A stretch of DNA of 64,000 nt from Ianthella basta. Lineage: Eukaryota > Porifera > Demospongiae > Verongiida > Ianthellidae. The stretch covers positions 3,878,411 through 3,942,410 of the forward strand of contig OZ025875.1 in assembly GCA_964019415.1 (NCBI GenBank), written 5' to 3'. The notes below the pieces were generated by a model. It was not told the origin of the DNA. It searched no databases and was given only the letters and a program-made list of their open reading frames with translations. The position numbers and the translations under genes were made by a program. Positions 12,801-21,626 of this stretch are shown here, in pieces. Position 1 is the stretch's first letter; the number at the start of each line of letters is the position of its first letter.

Positions 12801-15800
12801 ACTGTGTCATGGTGGTAGTGGTGTTTTTTCTAGAGTGAATGCATGCATTGTAACTTGCACCGAGTGGTGGTATATATATATAAATTGTCAGCCACATCAG
12901 AAGCTGCAACACAATCAATCAATCAATCAATCAATCAATGCACATGAGGGTATTATCTCCCATGTGGGAGGTCGGCCTAAATACTTACAACAGGAGTTTC
13001 TAGAAAATAATGTCATAACTCAGTTATTAAAAAGTTAAGCAAAATTATTACTCCACCTCCTTCTGGGTCTCTCTCGAGGGTGCTTTCCTGGAACCTCACC
13101 ATCATACACTATCTTCGTCACTCTACCGCTGCTCATCTCCTGTAATCTTTGTTTCCACTTCTGCTGCCATCTATTTACCAGATCCAAAACTCCCTCCTGT
13201 CTCAATTAGCCCCTAAGATCCACGTTCCTTATTCTATCTACCCTTGACATCCCCTCTATCCATTGTAGCACTCTCATTTGCGTAGCCTGTATTCTTCCTT
13301 TATGTCTTGCTTGCAACACCCATGCTTCACACCCATAAGTCAATGTGGGAATCACTGTAGCATTCACCACCCTCAATTTTGATCCCTTTGTCAATTCCTT
13401 CCTTCCCAGCACTGTGCTTCCAATTGCCCCAGCCATCCTCGACGCCATTCCTACTCTTTGCTCCACTTCACTGTCCATACTCACATCACTGCTGATCATT
13501 GTCCCGAGGTACTTCGTTTCCTTTACTTGTTCCACTTCCTCACCCTTAACTTTGACACACCAGAAGCTGCAGCACAACTGTGCATAATTATTATTCTTAC
13601 GCCTTTAATACAGTAGTTGAGATGGTATTACGTGTATTGATGGATGTATACAATGTATAGTACAGTACATGCATATAATTAGCAAACCATAAGGTTTGTG
13701 TGTAGGACTTGTTCAAAGTGAGAGAGGAGCAACTACTATCCATCGCTTCATGGCCTCTTGGCTAAGATCAAGTAGAAATAACTGTTCTTAACAGTGTAAC
13801 AACTGTTACGTTTCCTTCGGGAAACAAGTTGTTCCTAAATTTTTGTACTTTGAAGGATGTACAAAGCTTGCTTTGTCTCCTTCGTGGGTTGCCCCGGTAT
13901 TGCACCCACCTCCAGGAGTGGCCCATCCTCTTTGGGGACACAAGATCTTAAGAGAAAAGTGAAACATACAAGAGAATAATTTATGTGTATTTTAGTTGTG
14001 TTGGGAATCCGCGAAACTGGGATCCAATGAATATAATGTTTCTCTTTCGTTCATGTACATTGTGTGTGTATATATATGATGTGTCAGCCACACCACCAGC
14101 TGCAACACAATGGTGCATATTATTCTTACGCCTTTAATACAGTTGTTGGGATAGTATTATGTGTATTGATGCAAGGTTATTTTTTACGTAAGATGAACGA
14201 GTCAGTTGTAACTGTGATAAGTCTACTGAAAGTCATGACTCGGAAGTAATGTTGAAAAGAAAGGGAAATTTGGCACCAGCTGGCAGCCGAACCCAGGACA
14301 ACTTACGCCCTAACGTGGAGTTTCAGCAGCCCAAGCCAACCAACCAGGCCGGAACAATTCACTCTTTCTCTCTTTATAGGCTAGTTCTGAACGATGGAAT
14401 GGTCCAACTAACCTTTGCAGGTGTGCTGCTAACTGCTGCCACTTAGAACCTGCGTACAACAAGCCAGTACGGAATGATGACAAGGTTCCACTAACCTGAA
14501 CAGGTGGGCTCTTACTGCTGCCACTTATCAACCCGGTACTGTGCTCATATTCTAATTTTACGTAAGATGAATGAGTTGGTTGTAACTGTGACAAGTCTAA
14601 TGAAAGTCATGACCTGGACGAAATGTTGGTATGAAAGGGAATTGTTCCGGCCTGGTTGGTTGGCTTGGGCTGCTGAAACCCCGCTTTAGGGCGTAAGTTG
14701 TCCTGGGTTCAGCTGCCACCTGGTGCCAATTTTTCCTTTTTTTTCCCAACATTTCTTCCAAGTTGTGACTTTCATTAGATCGATGCAAGGTTATGTATAC
14801 AATGTATAGTACAGTACATGCATATAATTAGCAAACCATAAGGTTTGTGTGTAGGACTTGTTCAAAGTGAGAGAGGAGCAACTACTATCCATCGCTTCAT
14901 GGCCTCTTGGCTAAGATCAAGTAGAAATAACTGTTCTTAACAGTGTAACAACTGTTACGTTTCCTTCGGGAAACAAGTTGTTCCTCAATTTTTGTACCTT
15001 GAAGGATGTACAAAGCTTGCTTTGTCTCCTTTGCGGGTTGCCCCGGTATTGCACCTACCTCTGGGAGTGGCCCATCCCCTTTGGGGACACAAGAGCTTAA
15101 GGGAAAAGTGAAGCATACAAGAGGAGAATATTTGTGTATTTTGGTTGTGTTTGGAACCTGTGTGAATGGTATCCCTTGAATGTAACATCTCTCCTTCGTT
15201 CATGTGCATTGTGTGTACTAGCTGAATGCCCGCCCTTCGGGTGGGTTCCCAGCATATCGTTTGAAATGTGAACATTTAAACCAATCAGAACCGTCCATTT
15301 CGGCACCCTCCTCTGCTCCGGCGCCCAACGCAGGTGCTTCCAATGCCAGTGCTTCTGATGCAAAGCACTTCCAAATCTGGCTACTGAGGAATAGCTATAG
15401 ACGCTGCAGTTGCCGTTAGCTATAGAGTTGCACGCAGCTGACTCCTCTTCCACCATGAATCACCTTCTGCAAGGTCAAGCGTCTTGTATTGCCCTCCAAA
15501 TTATACAGAACTGACTCATGATGGCCCCTTTGAGCTGATTCTTGGTTGTTCTCTTGAGTTGACTCCTGGTTGGTCCTTTGAGATGACTCCCCTCGAGTTG
15601 GCTCCTGCTTTTCCCTGGAGCTGACTCCTGTGAGTGAAGGTTGAGTGATGGTCTTGGAGTTCTGACAGTTGTCGTCGATTCCTAAGAGCTCTCATCAACC
15701 TTGAATGTCTTGACTTCTTGGTTAGTCCGGTGTTGCCCTTAATGTTCGGCATATGCGCACTGCAACGGTTGCAAATTGCTTTGTTTGGAAGAAACGTATT

Positions 15801-18800
15801 ACGATGACGTCATGATATCATTGCGCAAGCCTAAACCCCGCATAACTTGTGCCCATCCTTTCGCCATCGAGCCGCTTTCACTCGCGTAACACGGCGCTTT
15901 CCGCTATATAGCTTATATCACCCACGGCCTTCTACATTGTGCTAAAACTATAGCAAAGAAGCCGTCGCACCATCTTCCCAGGAGGAGTTGTGTAACAAAG
16001 GAATTAGCTGCGAATTCCGTAATCTACTTCGCTTTCCTCCGTAAAACAAAAATGGCGTCCTATAGCAACGTATGGCGAGTTGGCGCAAAACCTTCATTTC
16101 GCAAGCTTTCGCAGGGAAACCCAGCCGAAGACACCCTCCGGATAGCGCTTCGACATTCGGACCGCGTTTGCTGCGAAGCCTCCGCATGGTTCCCGAGATT
16201 AGTGCGGACAAAAAATCGGCCTAGCTCCATTATAATAAGATATATATATAAATTGTCAGCCACATCAGAAGCTGCAACACAATCAATCAATCAATCAATG
16301 CACATGAGGGTATTATCTCCCATGTGGGAGGTCGGCCTAAATACTTACAACAGGAGTTTCTAGAAAATAATGTCATAACTCAGTTATTATACAGTTAAGC
16401 AAAATTATTACTCCACCTCATTCTGGGTCTTCCTCAAGGGTGCTTTCCTGGAACCTCGCCATCATACACTATCTTCGTCACTCTAACGCTGCTCATCTCC
16501 TCTAATCTTTGTTTCCACTTCTGCTGTCATCTATTTACCAGATCCAAAACTCCCTCCTGTCTCAATCTGCCCCTAAGATCCACGTTCCTTATTCTATCTA
16601 CCCTTGACATCCCCTCTATCCATTGTAACACTCTCATTTGTGTAGCCTGTATTCTTCCTTTATGTCTTGCTTGCAACACCCATGCTTCACACCCATATGT
16701 CAATGTGGGAATCACTGTAGCATTCACCACCCTCAATTTTGTCCCCTTTGTCAATTCCTTCCTTCCCAGCACTGTGCTTCCAATTGCCCCAGCCATCCTC
16801 GACGCCATTCCTACTCTCTGCTCCACTTCACTGTCCATACTCACATCACTACTGATCATTGTCCCGAGGTACTTCGTTTCCTTTACTTGTTCCACTTCCT
16901 CACCCTTAACTTTGACACACCAGAAGCTGCAACACAACTGTGCATAATTATTATTCTTACGCCTTTAATACAGTAGTTGAGATGGTATTACGTGTATTGA
17001 TGGATGTATACAATGTATAGTACAGTACATGCATATAATTAGCAAACCATAAGGTTTGTGTTTAGGACTTGTTCAAAGTGAGAGAGGAGCAACTACTATC
17101 CATCGCTTCATGGCCTCTTGGCTAAGATCAAGTAGAAATAACTGTTCTTAACAGTGTAACAACTGTTACGTTTCCTTCGGGAAACAAGTTGTTCCTCAAT
17201 TTTTGTACCTTGAAGGATGTACAAAGCTTGCTTTGTCTCCTTCGCGGGTTGCCCCGGTATTGCACCCACCTCCGGGAGTGGCCCATCATCCCCTTTGGGG
17301 ACACAAGAGCTTAAGAGGAATGTGAAGCATACAAGAACAAAAATGACTGTGTATTTTGTTGTGTTGTGAATCTGTGTCATTGGTATCTGATGAATGCAAC
17401 ATCTCTAACTTTGTTCATGTGCATTGTGTGCATGTATATAAGTTGTCAGCCACACCAGAAGCTGCAACTTACACAACTGTGCATATTATTCTTACGCCTT
17501 TAATACAGTAGTTGAGATGGTATTGATGGATGTATACAATGTATACAACAACATATTATTCTTACACTTTTAATACAGTAGTTGGGATGGTATTACGTGT
17601 ATTGATGCAAGGTTATGTATACAATGTATAGTACAGTACATGCATATAATTAGCAAACCATAAGGTTTGTGTGTAGGACTTGTTCAAAGTGAGAGAGGAG
17701 CAACTACTATCCATCGCTTCATGGCCTCTTGGCTAAGATCAAGTAGAAATAACTGTTCTTAACAGTGTAACAACTGTTACGTTTCCTTCGGGGAAACAAG
17801 TTGTTCCTCAATTTTTGTACTTTGAAGGATGTACGAAGCTTGCTTTGTCTCCTTTGCGGGTTGCCCCGGTATTGCACCTACCTTAAGAGAAAAGTGAAGC
17901 ATACAAGAGGAGAATAATTGATGTGTGTTTTGTTGTGTTGGTCCCGTTACTTGTACTCAGGAACCCCTGGTAGTAGAATTATTAGTTTGTTCTGTGCCCT
18001 TTTTTCTTTCTCCCCTCTCATCTCCTTCCCTTCTCCCCTACTCTCTCACCTCCCCTTCTCTCCTCACCTCTCCTCCCCTCTTATCTCTCTTATACCCCTC
18101 CACCTCTCTCTGTCCATAGGCTGGTGACAACTGTGATGTGTGTGAAGAGCCATGCACAAAACCACGTCCGCAAGGGTGTGGTCACACATGTCCCCGCCCT
18201 TGCCACCCTGGTGAGTCTTGTCGCTAGGCTTATCCCTATACACAGCACACCTCGCATTCCTGTATATTCATCACTGTGCATTGTATTAATGTCCTGATTT
18301 TTTTATGAATAAGGCCTCACTGCAAACTGTATAAATACCTTCCTCTAGTAGTGCTCTGGCTGGATGCAACTGCCTATGATTCTGTTTCTTTGCTTTTGTG
18401 CTAAGCCTCCTCCTCCATAGCAATGAATACAATATCCACATCCATGTAACTAGCTACTGTGCATGCGCTATGTGATTGTGCAGTGACCATACAAAGAAAC
18501 GTACATACACTGTGTATGACATGGTGAAAACTACGTAACTTCTGTGATCATGCCGGTTTATACCATAAGAGTATTAGGTTTTGTAGTGGTACTAAGAAAA
18601 TGCTTGTGAATTTAATAAGACATAGCTACGTAGCTACACTGTAGCTTACAAATGTCCAAAGAAGGAAACCTATAGATTTATCTTGCTTCTGTCCATGTGT
18701 CATGTAGTAGCTGATTCCTTTGATATGACATCATAGATAGCGTTAGCTGCTGGTCTGCTGCAGGGAAGAGTGCGAGCACCCTCTCGTTGGCTTCGCATCC

Positions 18801-20856
18801 CTTTCTTTTAAGTTAGGTAACCAGAACGGTGCCCGTAAACATATGGAAAACATGGCACCTTTCTGTAAGAGACAATTGTGGAAATTCTTGCAGTGCTCTG
18901 ATGCCAAATGAAAATGCATGCAACACAAATCAAACCTTTCTCGGTGTTCTCTCCCAGGTGATTGCCCTGAGTGTGCTGTGCAAATGAAGTTTCACTGTCA
19001 TTGTGAGATGTTCACTTTGGTTGTCAAGTGCAGGTCAGGTGCTCACTAGAATTTCTATTACCCAAACCTATATGTACATATGTGTGTACATGTGTGTGTG
19101 TGTATGTGTATTAAGAATAGACTTTTATATTGTTAATTGTGTATGTATTGCAATTAACAGTCCTGTCCACTGAACATGCACTCAGTGAGTGGATCAATGC
19201 TGCTGAAGACAAGAGGAACAAGATGCTCACATGCTCTGGAGACTGTCCTAAGCTGGTCCGTGCTGCATGTTCGCTGCACTGTGCAGTCTGCTATTACTCC
19301 TGTTATCAGTCCCTATATACTCAGTGACCTCATGTCCTTTATTCATGGCTAGTGTGCTCCTCTTTGCTCTTGTTCCTTGTCTGCTCTTGCACAATATTGC
19401 GGCAAGCAAACCAGCTGCTTGTTGTTTTCCCCTGCACGTAACATGCATTGGAATAGGAAGAGTTCTAGAAGTAGTTTTGCTGTACAATAGGTGCTGATTG
19501 ATTCATACATGGAATTGGGCATGCATTTAGCCTCATCTCCAGGCTGTCTGCATTAACTACCAATACAAAAAGGCCTGGGATGAAGCCGGGCATGCTTTTA
19601 TGGTATTTGTGCTGCCACATGGATTGCTTTACTATAGTGAGAGTGTTGCAACTGAATCTTCCCAGCCCTCTCTAGCCTCTCTAGCACTTACCCCTCTCCT
19701 CCCAGATTGTATAGGCCTCTAGTCTGCCATCATATGCTGTGTACGTGCATAAATGTGCATAAACGTGCATATATGTAAGATGTAACTTTTTTTATGACAT
19801 TTTGTGTGAGCTTGCAACAAATAAGTGTCTCCACACTACCTTTCTCTATTGCTGCATACGTATATATATGACACTCCAGCTGTCCTGTGGGCATTCATGC
19901 GCTATGACTTGCCATCCTGGAGCGTGCACTGGTGTGTGCAGGAGACGTGTCACTTTGAGGTGCCCCTGCAAAAGAATGAAGAAGGTCAGCATGCATATGT
20001 TGTTGACTTACCTCCTCTTTGCATTGTCTTCTTCAAACATTATGGTTACAAGTTAAGATTTATAATGTAGGATGTTGTGTGATGATTGGCAATCTACCAC
20101 TATTAAAGTTAAACTAGATACAGTCCCACTAGCAAACACATGAGCAGCAAAGTGACAAGGCTAGAATTTGGGCTCCCCGTGGGCCTGCTCTATGAAGTGG
20201 TTGTATCTTGTGTTGTCACTCCCATGATGTGATGACGAAACACTGCTACAGATTCTTTACTTTGTTGTATTGTAGATCAGTTCATTCCAGTATGCCATTT
20301 CACTTAGTACGCTCTGTATTATTTATGTAGTACTACATGTGTGCCATTCCCTCTTGTTCTCCGTAAGTGAGTGTCTTTCTCTTATATGTAGGAGGTAAGA
20401 TGCTACGAAGTGGCCACGACAACCTTTCCTTGTGATAAAGAGTGTCTAAGAATACTAGCAGAATTGAAGGAGAAGCAGAGGCAAGAAGAGGAGGCGAGGA
20501 AGGAGGAGGAGGAGAGGGCAAAACAGGTGGGGAAATTGTGTGTGACGTTTGTGATGTGCAGGTGTGGTGTTAACATGTTAGCTTTATGTTTTGATGGAAG
20601 AAAGGCACTGTACATTGTGTAGCTAGTATCACGAAACCTCCTCTCTCTTGCTATCCTCTGGCCCCTCCAGGGTGATGGTGAAACTGAGCAATTGTTGGTA
20701 CAGGGCAAGAAGCGGAGGAAACGCAAGTGGAAGGCAGCAGAGGAAGATGATGATGAGGGAAGATGGTGGTCTTGGATTGGAGGCAAGGCAATCTTTCTTG
20801 CAACAGTTTTCATCTTGGTGGCATTAATATTGTGGCTAGGGTATGAACGCCTGTGA
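486..20856 (+). CDS. NFXL1: NF-X1-type zinc finger protein NFXL1, 3' part (8 exons)
   Basis: C-terminal part of a cysteine-rich NFX1-family protein; upstream exons lie before the window. Exons: 486-507, 601-732, 18120-18210, 18958-19038, 19161-19255, 19880-19984, 20392-20526, 20671-20856 (TGA). Every junction keeps phase. Seen in order: TCFGEHE; an NFX1 repeat ending [38 protein letters not shown]; a CxxC/CHC segment; CPK joined across an intron to [25 protein letters not shown]; a Glu/Lys/Arg-rich coiled segment; a KKRRKRK basic patch; and a C-terminal hydrophobic helix (about [18 protein letters not shown]). This order matches vertebrate NFXL1, which is distinguished from NFX1 by its C-terminal transmembrane anchor. 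NFX1-type fingers bind zinc; their role in NFXL1 is poorly defined. Oddities: a 22-nt microexon (486-507), a GC donor at 733 (AAG|GCACGT), and a 17.4-kb intron holding the U2-like array. Confidence 0.9.
745..832. repeat. (GT)n / (GC)n microsatellite
   Basis: Alternating purine-pyrimidine tract: GT, then GCGCGC, then a long GT run. It starts 13 bp after the NFXL1 GC donor and is Z-DNA-prone by composition. Confidence 0.9.
1058..1226 (+). pseudogene. Diverged U2-like snRNA relic
   Basis: Weak but ordered similarity to the array genes downstream: ATTGCTCCATGGCCTCT near the 5' end, TGTTCCTGAATTTTTGTGGAT around the Sm site, an AGGGATTTTGATCCCT hairpin where stem III belongs, then CCCAGTATTGCACTGAACTC followed by TGGG (a stem IV equivalent with its own CCCAG/CTGGG pairing) and CATCCATCCCCTCAGGGGA at the end. 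The order and spacing match a U2 gene, but sequence identity is low and the stem IIa/IIb part is not recognisable. I read it as an old decayed copy. Confidence 0.5.
1887..1932 (+). pseudogene. U2-like 3' fragment (stem IV only)
   Basis: GGTTGCCCCGGTATTGCACC, ACCTCCAGGAGTGGCCCATC and the terminal CCCC hairpin are present. Everything upstream of stem III is replaced by unrelated sequence. It is the most 5' member of the younger repeat family and is followed by the same tail as the full units. Confidence 0.75.
2144..2607. mobile_element. tRNA-derived inverted-repeat element, copy 1
   Basis: Non-coding element bounded by inverted ends (TCTACTGAAAGTCACGACTC on the left, reverse complement of TTGTGACTTTCATTAGA on the right). 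The left arm on the minus strand reads like a tRNA-derived SINE: GGCTTGAGCTGCTG resembles an A box and GGGTTCAGCTGCC a B box. This copy has lost most of the right-arm tRNA part (compare 4480-5025). Confidence 0.6.
2671..2690 (+). promoter_or_regulatory. Candidate snRNA proximal sequence element of U2-like copy A
   Basis: This segment sits at -56 to -37 relative to the U2-like start at 2727, where animal Pol II snRNA genes carry a PSE. It is conserved in front of all twelve copies, and there is no TATA box at -25, as expected for a Pol II (not Pol III) snRNA gene. Conservation alone is weak evidence because the whole unit was amplified. Confidence 0.3.
2727..2915 (+). ncRNA. U2-like spliceosomal snRNA, copy A
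   Basis: About 189 nt, the usual U2 length. It starts ATCGCTTC as U2 does and keeps GGCCTCTTGGCTAAGATCAA (stem I region). Stem IIa is AACAG/CTGTT, where human U2 has AUCAG/CUGAU (compensated). Stem IIb is GTTTCC-TTCG-GGAAAC. The Sm site is AATTTTTG. Stem III is ACAAAGC-TT-GCTTTGT around the conserved AGCTTGCT. Stem IV is CCCGGTATTGCA...CCTCCGGG, compensated relative to CCUGG/CCAGG. A CCCCTTCGGGG hairpin follows. The U2 branch-site recognition GUAGUA is absent; the RNA would read GUAGAAAUAA there. Functional gene, orphan paralogue or amplified pseudogene cannot be decided from sequence alone. Confidence 0.87.
3048..3069. repeat. Target-site duplication, left
   Basis: CACCAGAAGCTGCAACACAA plus two bases at its left end. 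It is repeated exactly at 3805-3826, flanking the non-LTR fragment. Units without the insertion carry this site once (for example near 11235). Confidence 0.85.
3070..3804 (-). mobile_element. 5'-truncated non-LTR retrotransposon, copy 1
   Basis: Minus-strand reading frames (3641-3826, 3287-3625) encode the thumb and C-terminal part of a LINE-type ORF2: [56 protein letters not shown] and a Trp/Arg-rich end. The two frames are separated by a small frameshift near 3630. The element's 3' end is a TTGATTGATTGATTG microsatellite tail. The reverse transcriptase core and endonuclease are missing (5' truncation), so it cannot move by itself. Confidence 0.85.
3805..3826. repeat. Target-site duplication, right
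   Basis: Exact 22-bp copy of 3048-3069. Confidence 0.85.
3997..4185 (+). ncRNA. U2-like snRNA, copy B
   Basis: Complete copy with the same 5' end, stems IIa/IIb, Sm site, stem III and stem IV as copy A. It differs at scattered sites; the 3' terminal hairpin is TCCTCTTTGGGGA, slightly mispaired. Confidence 0.87.
4480..5025. mobile_element. tRNA-derived inverted-repeat element, copy 2
   Basis: Complete form. The left arm carries the tRNA-like part on the minus strand (TTGGCTTGGGCTGCTG A-box-like; CCTGGGTTCGGCTGCC B-box-like). The right arm carries the same part in the plus orientation (4905-4990). Both ends read TCTAATGAAAGTCA inward, so the transcript would fold back on itself. Confidence 0.65.
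5200..5631 (-). mobile_element. Penelope-like retroelement 3' fragment
   Basis: On the minus strand it starts inside an ORF ([20 protein letters not shown], then PEVY and a stop at about 5439) resembling the C-terminal end of the Penelope GIY-YIG endonuclease ORF (SLNRD.G.LP.IY). Non-coding sequence with a hammerhead motif follows. It is flanked by AGTGTAACAACT at 5188-5199 and 5632-5643. The reverse transcriptase is absent. Confidence 0.75.
5245..5277 (-). ncRNA. Hammerhead ribozyme core in Penelope-like fragment
   Basis: On the minus strand: CTGATGA, then a stem II hairpin AGGTGGC-TGAAA-GCTGCC, then GAAAC and the cleavage-site triplet GTC. These are the invariant hammerhead core elements in the right order. 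Hammerhead motifs are known in the terminal repeats of Penelope-like elements. Stem I and III pairing was not computed. Confidence 0.75.
6141..6686. mobile_element. tRNA-derived inverted-repeat element, copy 3
   Basis: Same structure as 4480-5025, shifted by 1,661 bp through the tandem duplication. Confidence 0.65.
6798..7430 (+). pseudogene. U2-like snRNA copy D, interrupted
   Basis: Duplicate of copy C with the Penelope-like insertion (6861-7292) at the identical position. The insertion therefore predates the 1,661-bp duplication. Confidence 0.85.
6861..7292 (-). mobile_element. Penelope-like fragment, duplicate
   Basis: Same as 5200-5631, including the ORF end and the hammerhead core (now 6906-6938, minus strand). 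Confidence 0.75.
7802..8355. mobile_element. tRNA-derived inverted-repeat element, copy 4
   Basis: Same inverted-end structure. The right arm keeps the fuller tRNA-like sequence TTGGGCTGCTGAAACCCCGC. Confidence 0.65.
8471..8659 (+). ncRNA. U2-like snRNA, copy E
   Basis: Complete, 189 nt. All stems and the Sm site (AATTTTTG) are intact, with the same altered branch-recognition segment. Confidence 0.87.
9030..9587. mobile_element. tRNA-derived inverted-repeat element, copy 5
   Basis: Same arms as copy 2. It lies between U2-like copies E and F. Confidence 0.65.
9703..9892 (+). ncRNA. U2-like snRNA, copy F
   Basis: Complete. One extra G in stem IIb (TTCGGGGAAAC) and CTCTGGGAG in stem IV, which weakens pairing slightly. 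Otherwise as copy A. Confidence 0.85.
10075..10702 (-). mobile_element. 5'-truncated non-LTR retrotransposon, copy 2
   Basis: Same insertion as 3070-3804, with the 22-bp duplication at 10053-10074 and 10703-10724 (one mismatch) and the ATTG-type tail. It keeps the [17 protein letters not shown]-terminal end. Reading is broken by a frameshift near 10550. Confidence 0.85.
10893..11081 (+). ncRNA. U2-like snRNA, copy G
   Basis: Complete. Stem IV is CCCTGGTATTGCA...CCTCCGGGAG, so one G-C pair of the other copies becomes a G-U wobble. Confidence 0.87.
11268..11470. repeat. ~70-bp triplication of spacer
   Basis: The spacer sequence ATATTATTCTTACGCCTTTA...GTATACAATGTA is present three times in tandem upstream of copy H. 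A two-copy version lies at about 17,480-17,620 upstream of copy L. Confidence 0.75.
11570..11758 (+). ncRNA. U2-like snRNA, copy H
   Basis: Complete. The terminal hairpin has loop TACG (CCCCTACGGGG) where most copies have TTTG or TTCG. Confidence 0.87.
12112..12869. mobile_element. Foldback element with GTAACTTGCA repeats
   Basis: Large imperfect palindrome centred near 12,364 (left ...GGCATGCCATTGAATT, right AATTCAATGGCATGCC...). The ends match as inverted repeats: CGGTGCAAGTTACAATGCAT on the left and its complement ending at about 12,862 on the right. The right arm holds about four copies of a ~75-bp subunit (TGTAACTTGCACTAGTGGTG...CTACTGGCACATGTGG). No coding capacity. It lies in the spacer between copies H and I. 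Confidence 0.8.
12915..13555 (-). mobile_element. 5'-truncated non-LTR retrotransposon, copy 3
   Basis: Same insertion and duplicated site (12893-12914, 13556-13577). The minus-strand frame 13206-13577 is open across the earlier frameshift ([20 protein letters not shown]), so this copy is better preserved. Confidence 0.85.
13742..13930 (+). ncRNA. U2-like snRNA, copy I
   Basis: Complete. Stem IV right side is CTCCAGGAG, so pairing is slightly weakened. Otherwise as copy A. Confidence 0.85.
14222..14779. mobile_element. tRNA-derived inverted-repeat element, copy 6
   Basis: Same structure as 4480-5025, with more substitutions than the 1,661-bp array copies. Confidence 0.65.
14891..15079 (+). 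ncRNA. U2-like snRNA, copy J
   Basis: Complete. Stem IV right side is CTCTGGGAG, as in copy F, which suggests F and J share a more recent ancestor. Confidence 0.85.
15218..16240. mobile_element. Unclassified ~1.0-kb insertion in a U2 unit
   Basis: Related units run straight from GTGCATTGTGTGTA into TATATATATAAATTGTCAGCC. Here about 1,020 bp beginning CTAGCTGAATGCCCGCCCTT and ending CCATTATAATAAGA is interposed. No matching terminal repeats, no convincing ORF. It contains short TTGAGYTGACTCCTGGTTGG-like repeats (15,530-15,640) and a GATGACGTCATGATATCATT palindromic stretch. Class unknown. Confidence 0.65.
16283..16915 (-). mobile_element. 5'-truncated non-LTR retrotransposon, copy 4
   Basis: Same insertion and duplicated site (16261-16282, 16916-16937). 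The minus-strand frame 16527-16937 is open for 136 codons up to [13 protein letters not shown]. Confidence 0.85.
17102..17293 (+). ncRNA. U2-like snRNA, copy K
   Basis: Complete apart from a 3-nt duplication (GCCCATCATCCCC) near the 3' end. The core stems are intact. Confidence 0.85.
17713..17882 (+). pseudogene. U2-like snRNA copy L, 3' deleted
   Basis: The 5' end through the stem IV loop (GGTATTGCACCTACC) is present. The right side of stem IV and the terminal hairpin are deleted, joining directly to the downstream tail CTTAAGAGAAAAGTGAAGC. Stem IIb has the extra G seen in copy F. Confidence 0.8.
18000..18118. repeat. Pyrimidine-rich tract upstream of acceptor
   Basis: Long CT-rich run immediately before the NFXL1 acceptor at 18119. 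It serves as an exceptionally long polypyrimidine tract after the 17-kb intron. Confidence 0.7.
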
Positions 20857-20930
20857 GAGTTAACCAGTCATCCATTTAGTATGCACTTAAAATTATGGCT
20901 GTATGTTACAACTGTGCTATTTTGATAGCT

Positions 20931-20936
20931 AATAAA
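20931..20936 (+). other. Polyadenylation signal of NFXL1
   Basis: AATAAA 75 bp after the NFXL1 stop codon. Confidence 0.6.
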
Positions 20937-21626
20937 CATTATCATTGTAGTATAACGTTATACGCTCAATTCATGTTTGTGCCTCCTCTTCTTCACTATT
21001 ATATAATTATAGTATTGTATTCAAGGACACTGTAACATGTGACTATTAAACATTTCTTGGTTAATGTATAATGCGATATTCACTGCACATGTGTGCTTCA
21101 TGTGACCATGCACCCTCTGTGTTAATGTTGCAACATGGTATGCTGATATCATGTACAATTGCAGTGGCATTGTCTATCACACATGCAATTACTTAATTGT
21201 GTATGCTTGCATAATTTGGTCTACATGGCACTATCCTACGTACACAGCTATAGCTAGTACAGCACAATGCATTGCACATGTACACATGCACACGATTGAA
21301 CCTTAAGCCTTCACACCATGCACATATTAATGATATCGATGACCAATCAGTGTCGATTGCAATTGAGTGTATATGCACTACTGCATATACATGCAAGCTG
21401 CACTATATATATTAAAGTTGTGATCATGCAATCGAGCTCGAGGCTATAGATCTAGCTACATGTATAGCTATAATTTTACAACTGAACAGAGGTATAATAT
21501 ACTTGAAGCATGTATGACTCTTCAAACACAATGTCATGCATTGCAAAAGTTAACTATGTAGCCACAAAGCGAAGAGTTAACAATGACAGTAATTACAATA
21601 GCTAACTCTTGAGTGTGGAGGTGCGG

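Noticed and set aside
2727-17882. U12 snRNA or a SINE as the identity of the array RNA
   Set aside because: The 5' end, stem I, Sm region, AGCTTGCT of stem III and the GGTATTGCA loop of stem IV are U2-type. Only the short AAATAAC segment recalls U12. The copies spread as kilobase units with shared flanks, not as SINEs with individual target duplications.
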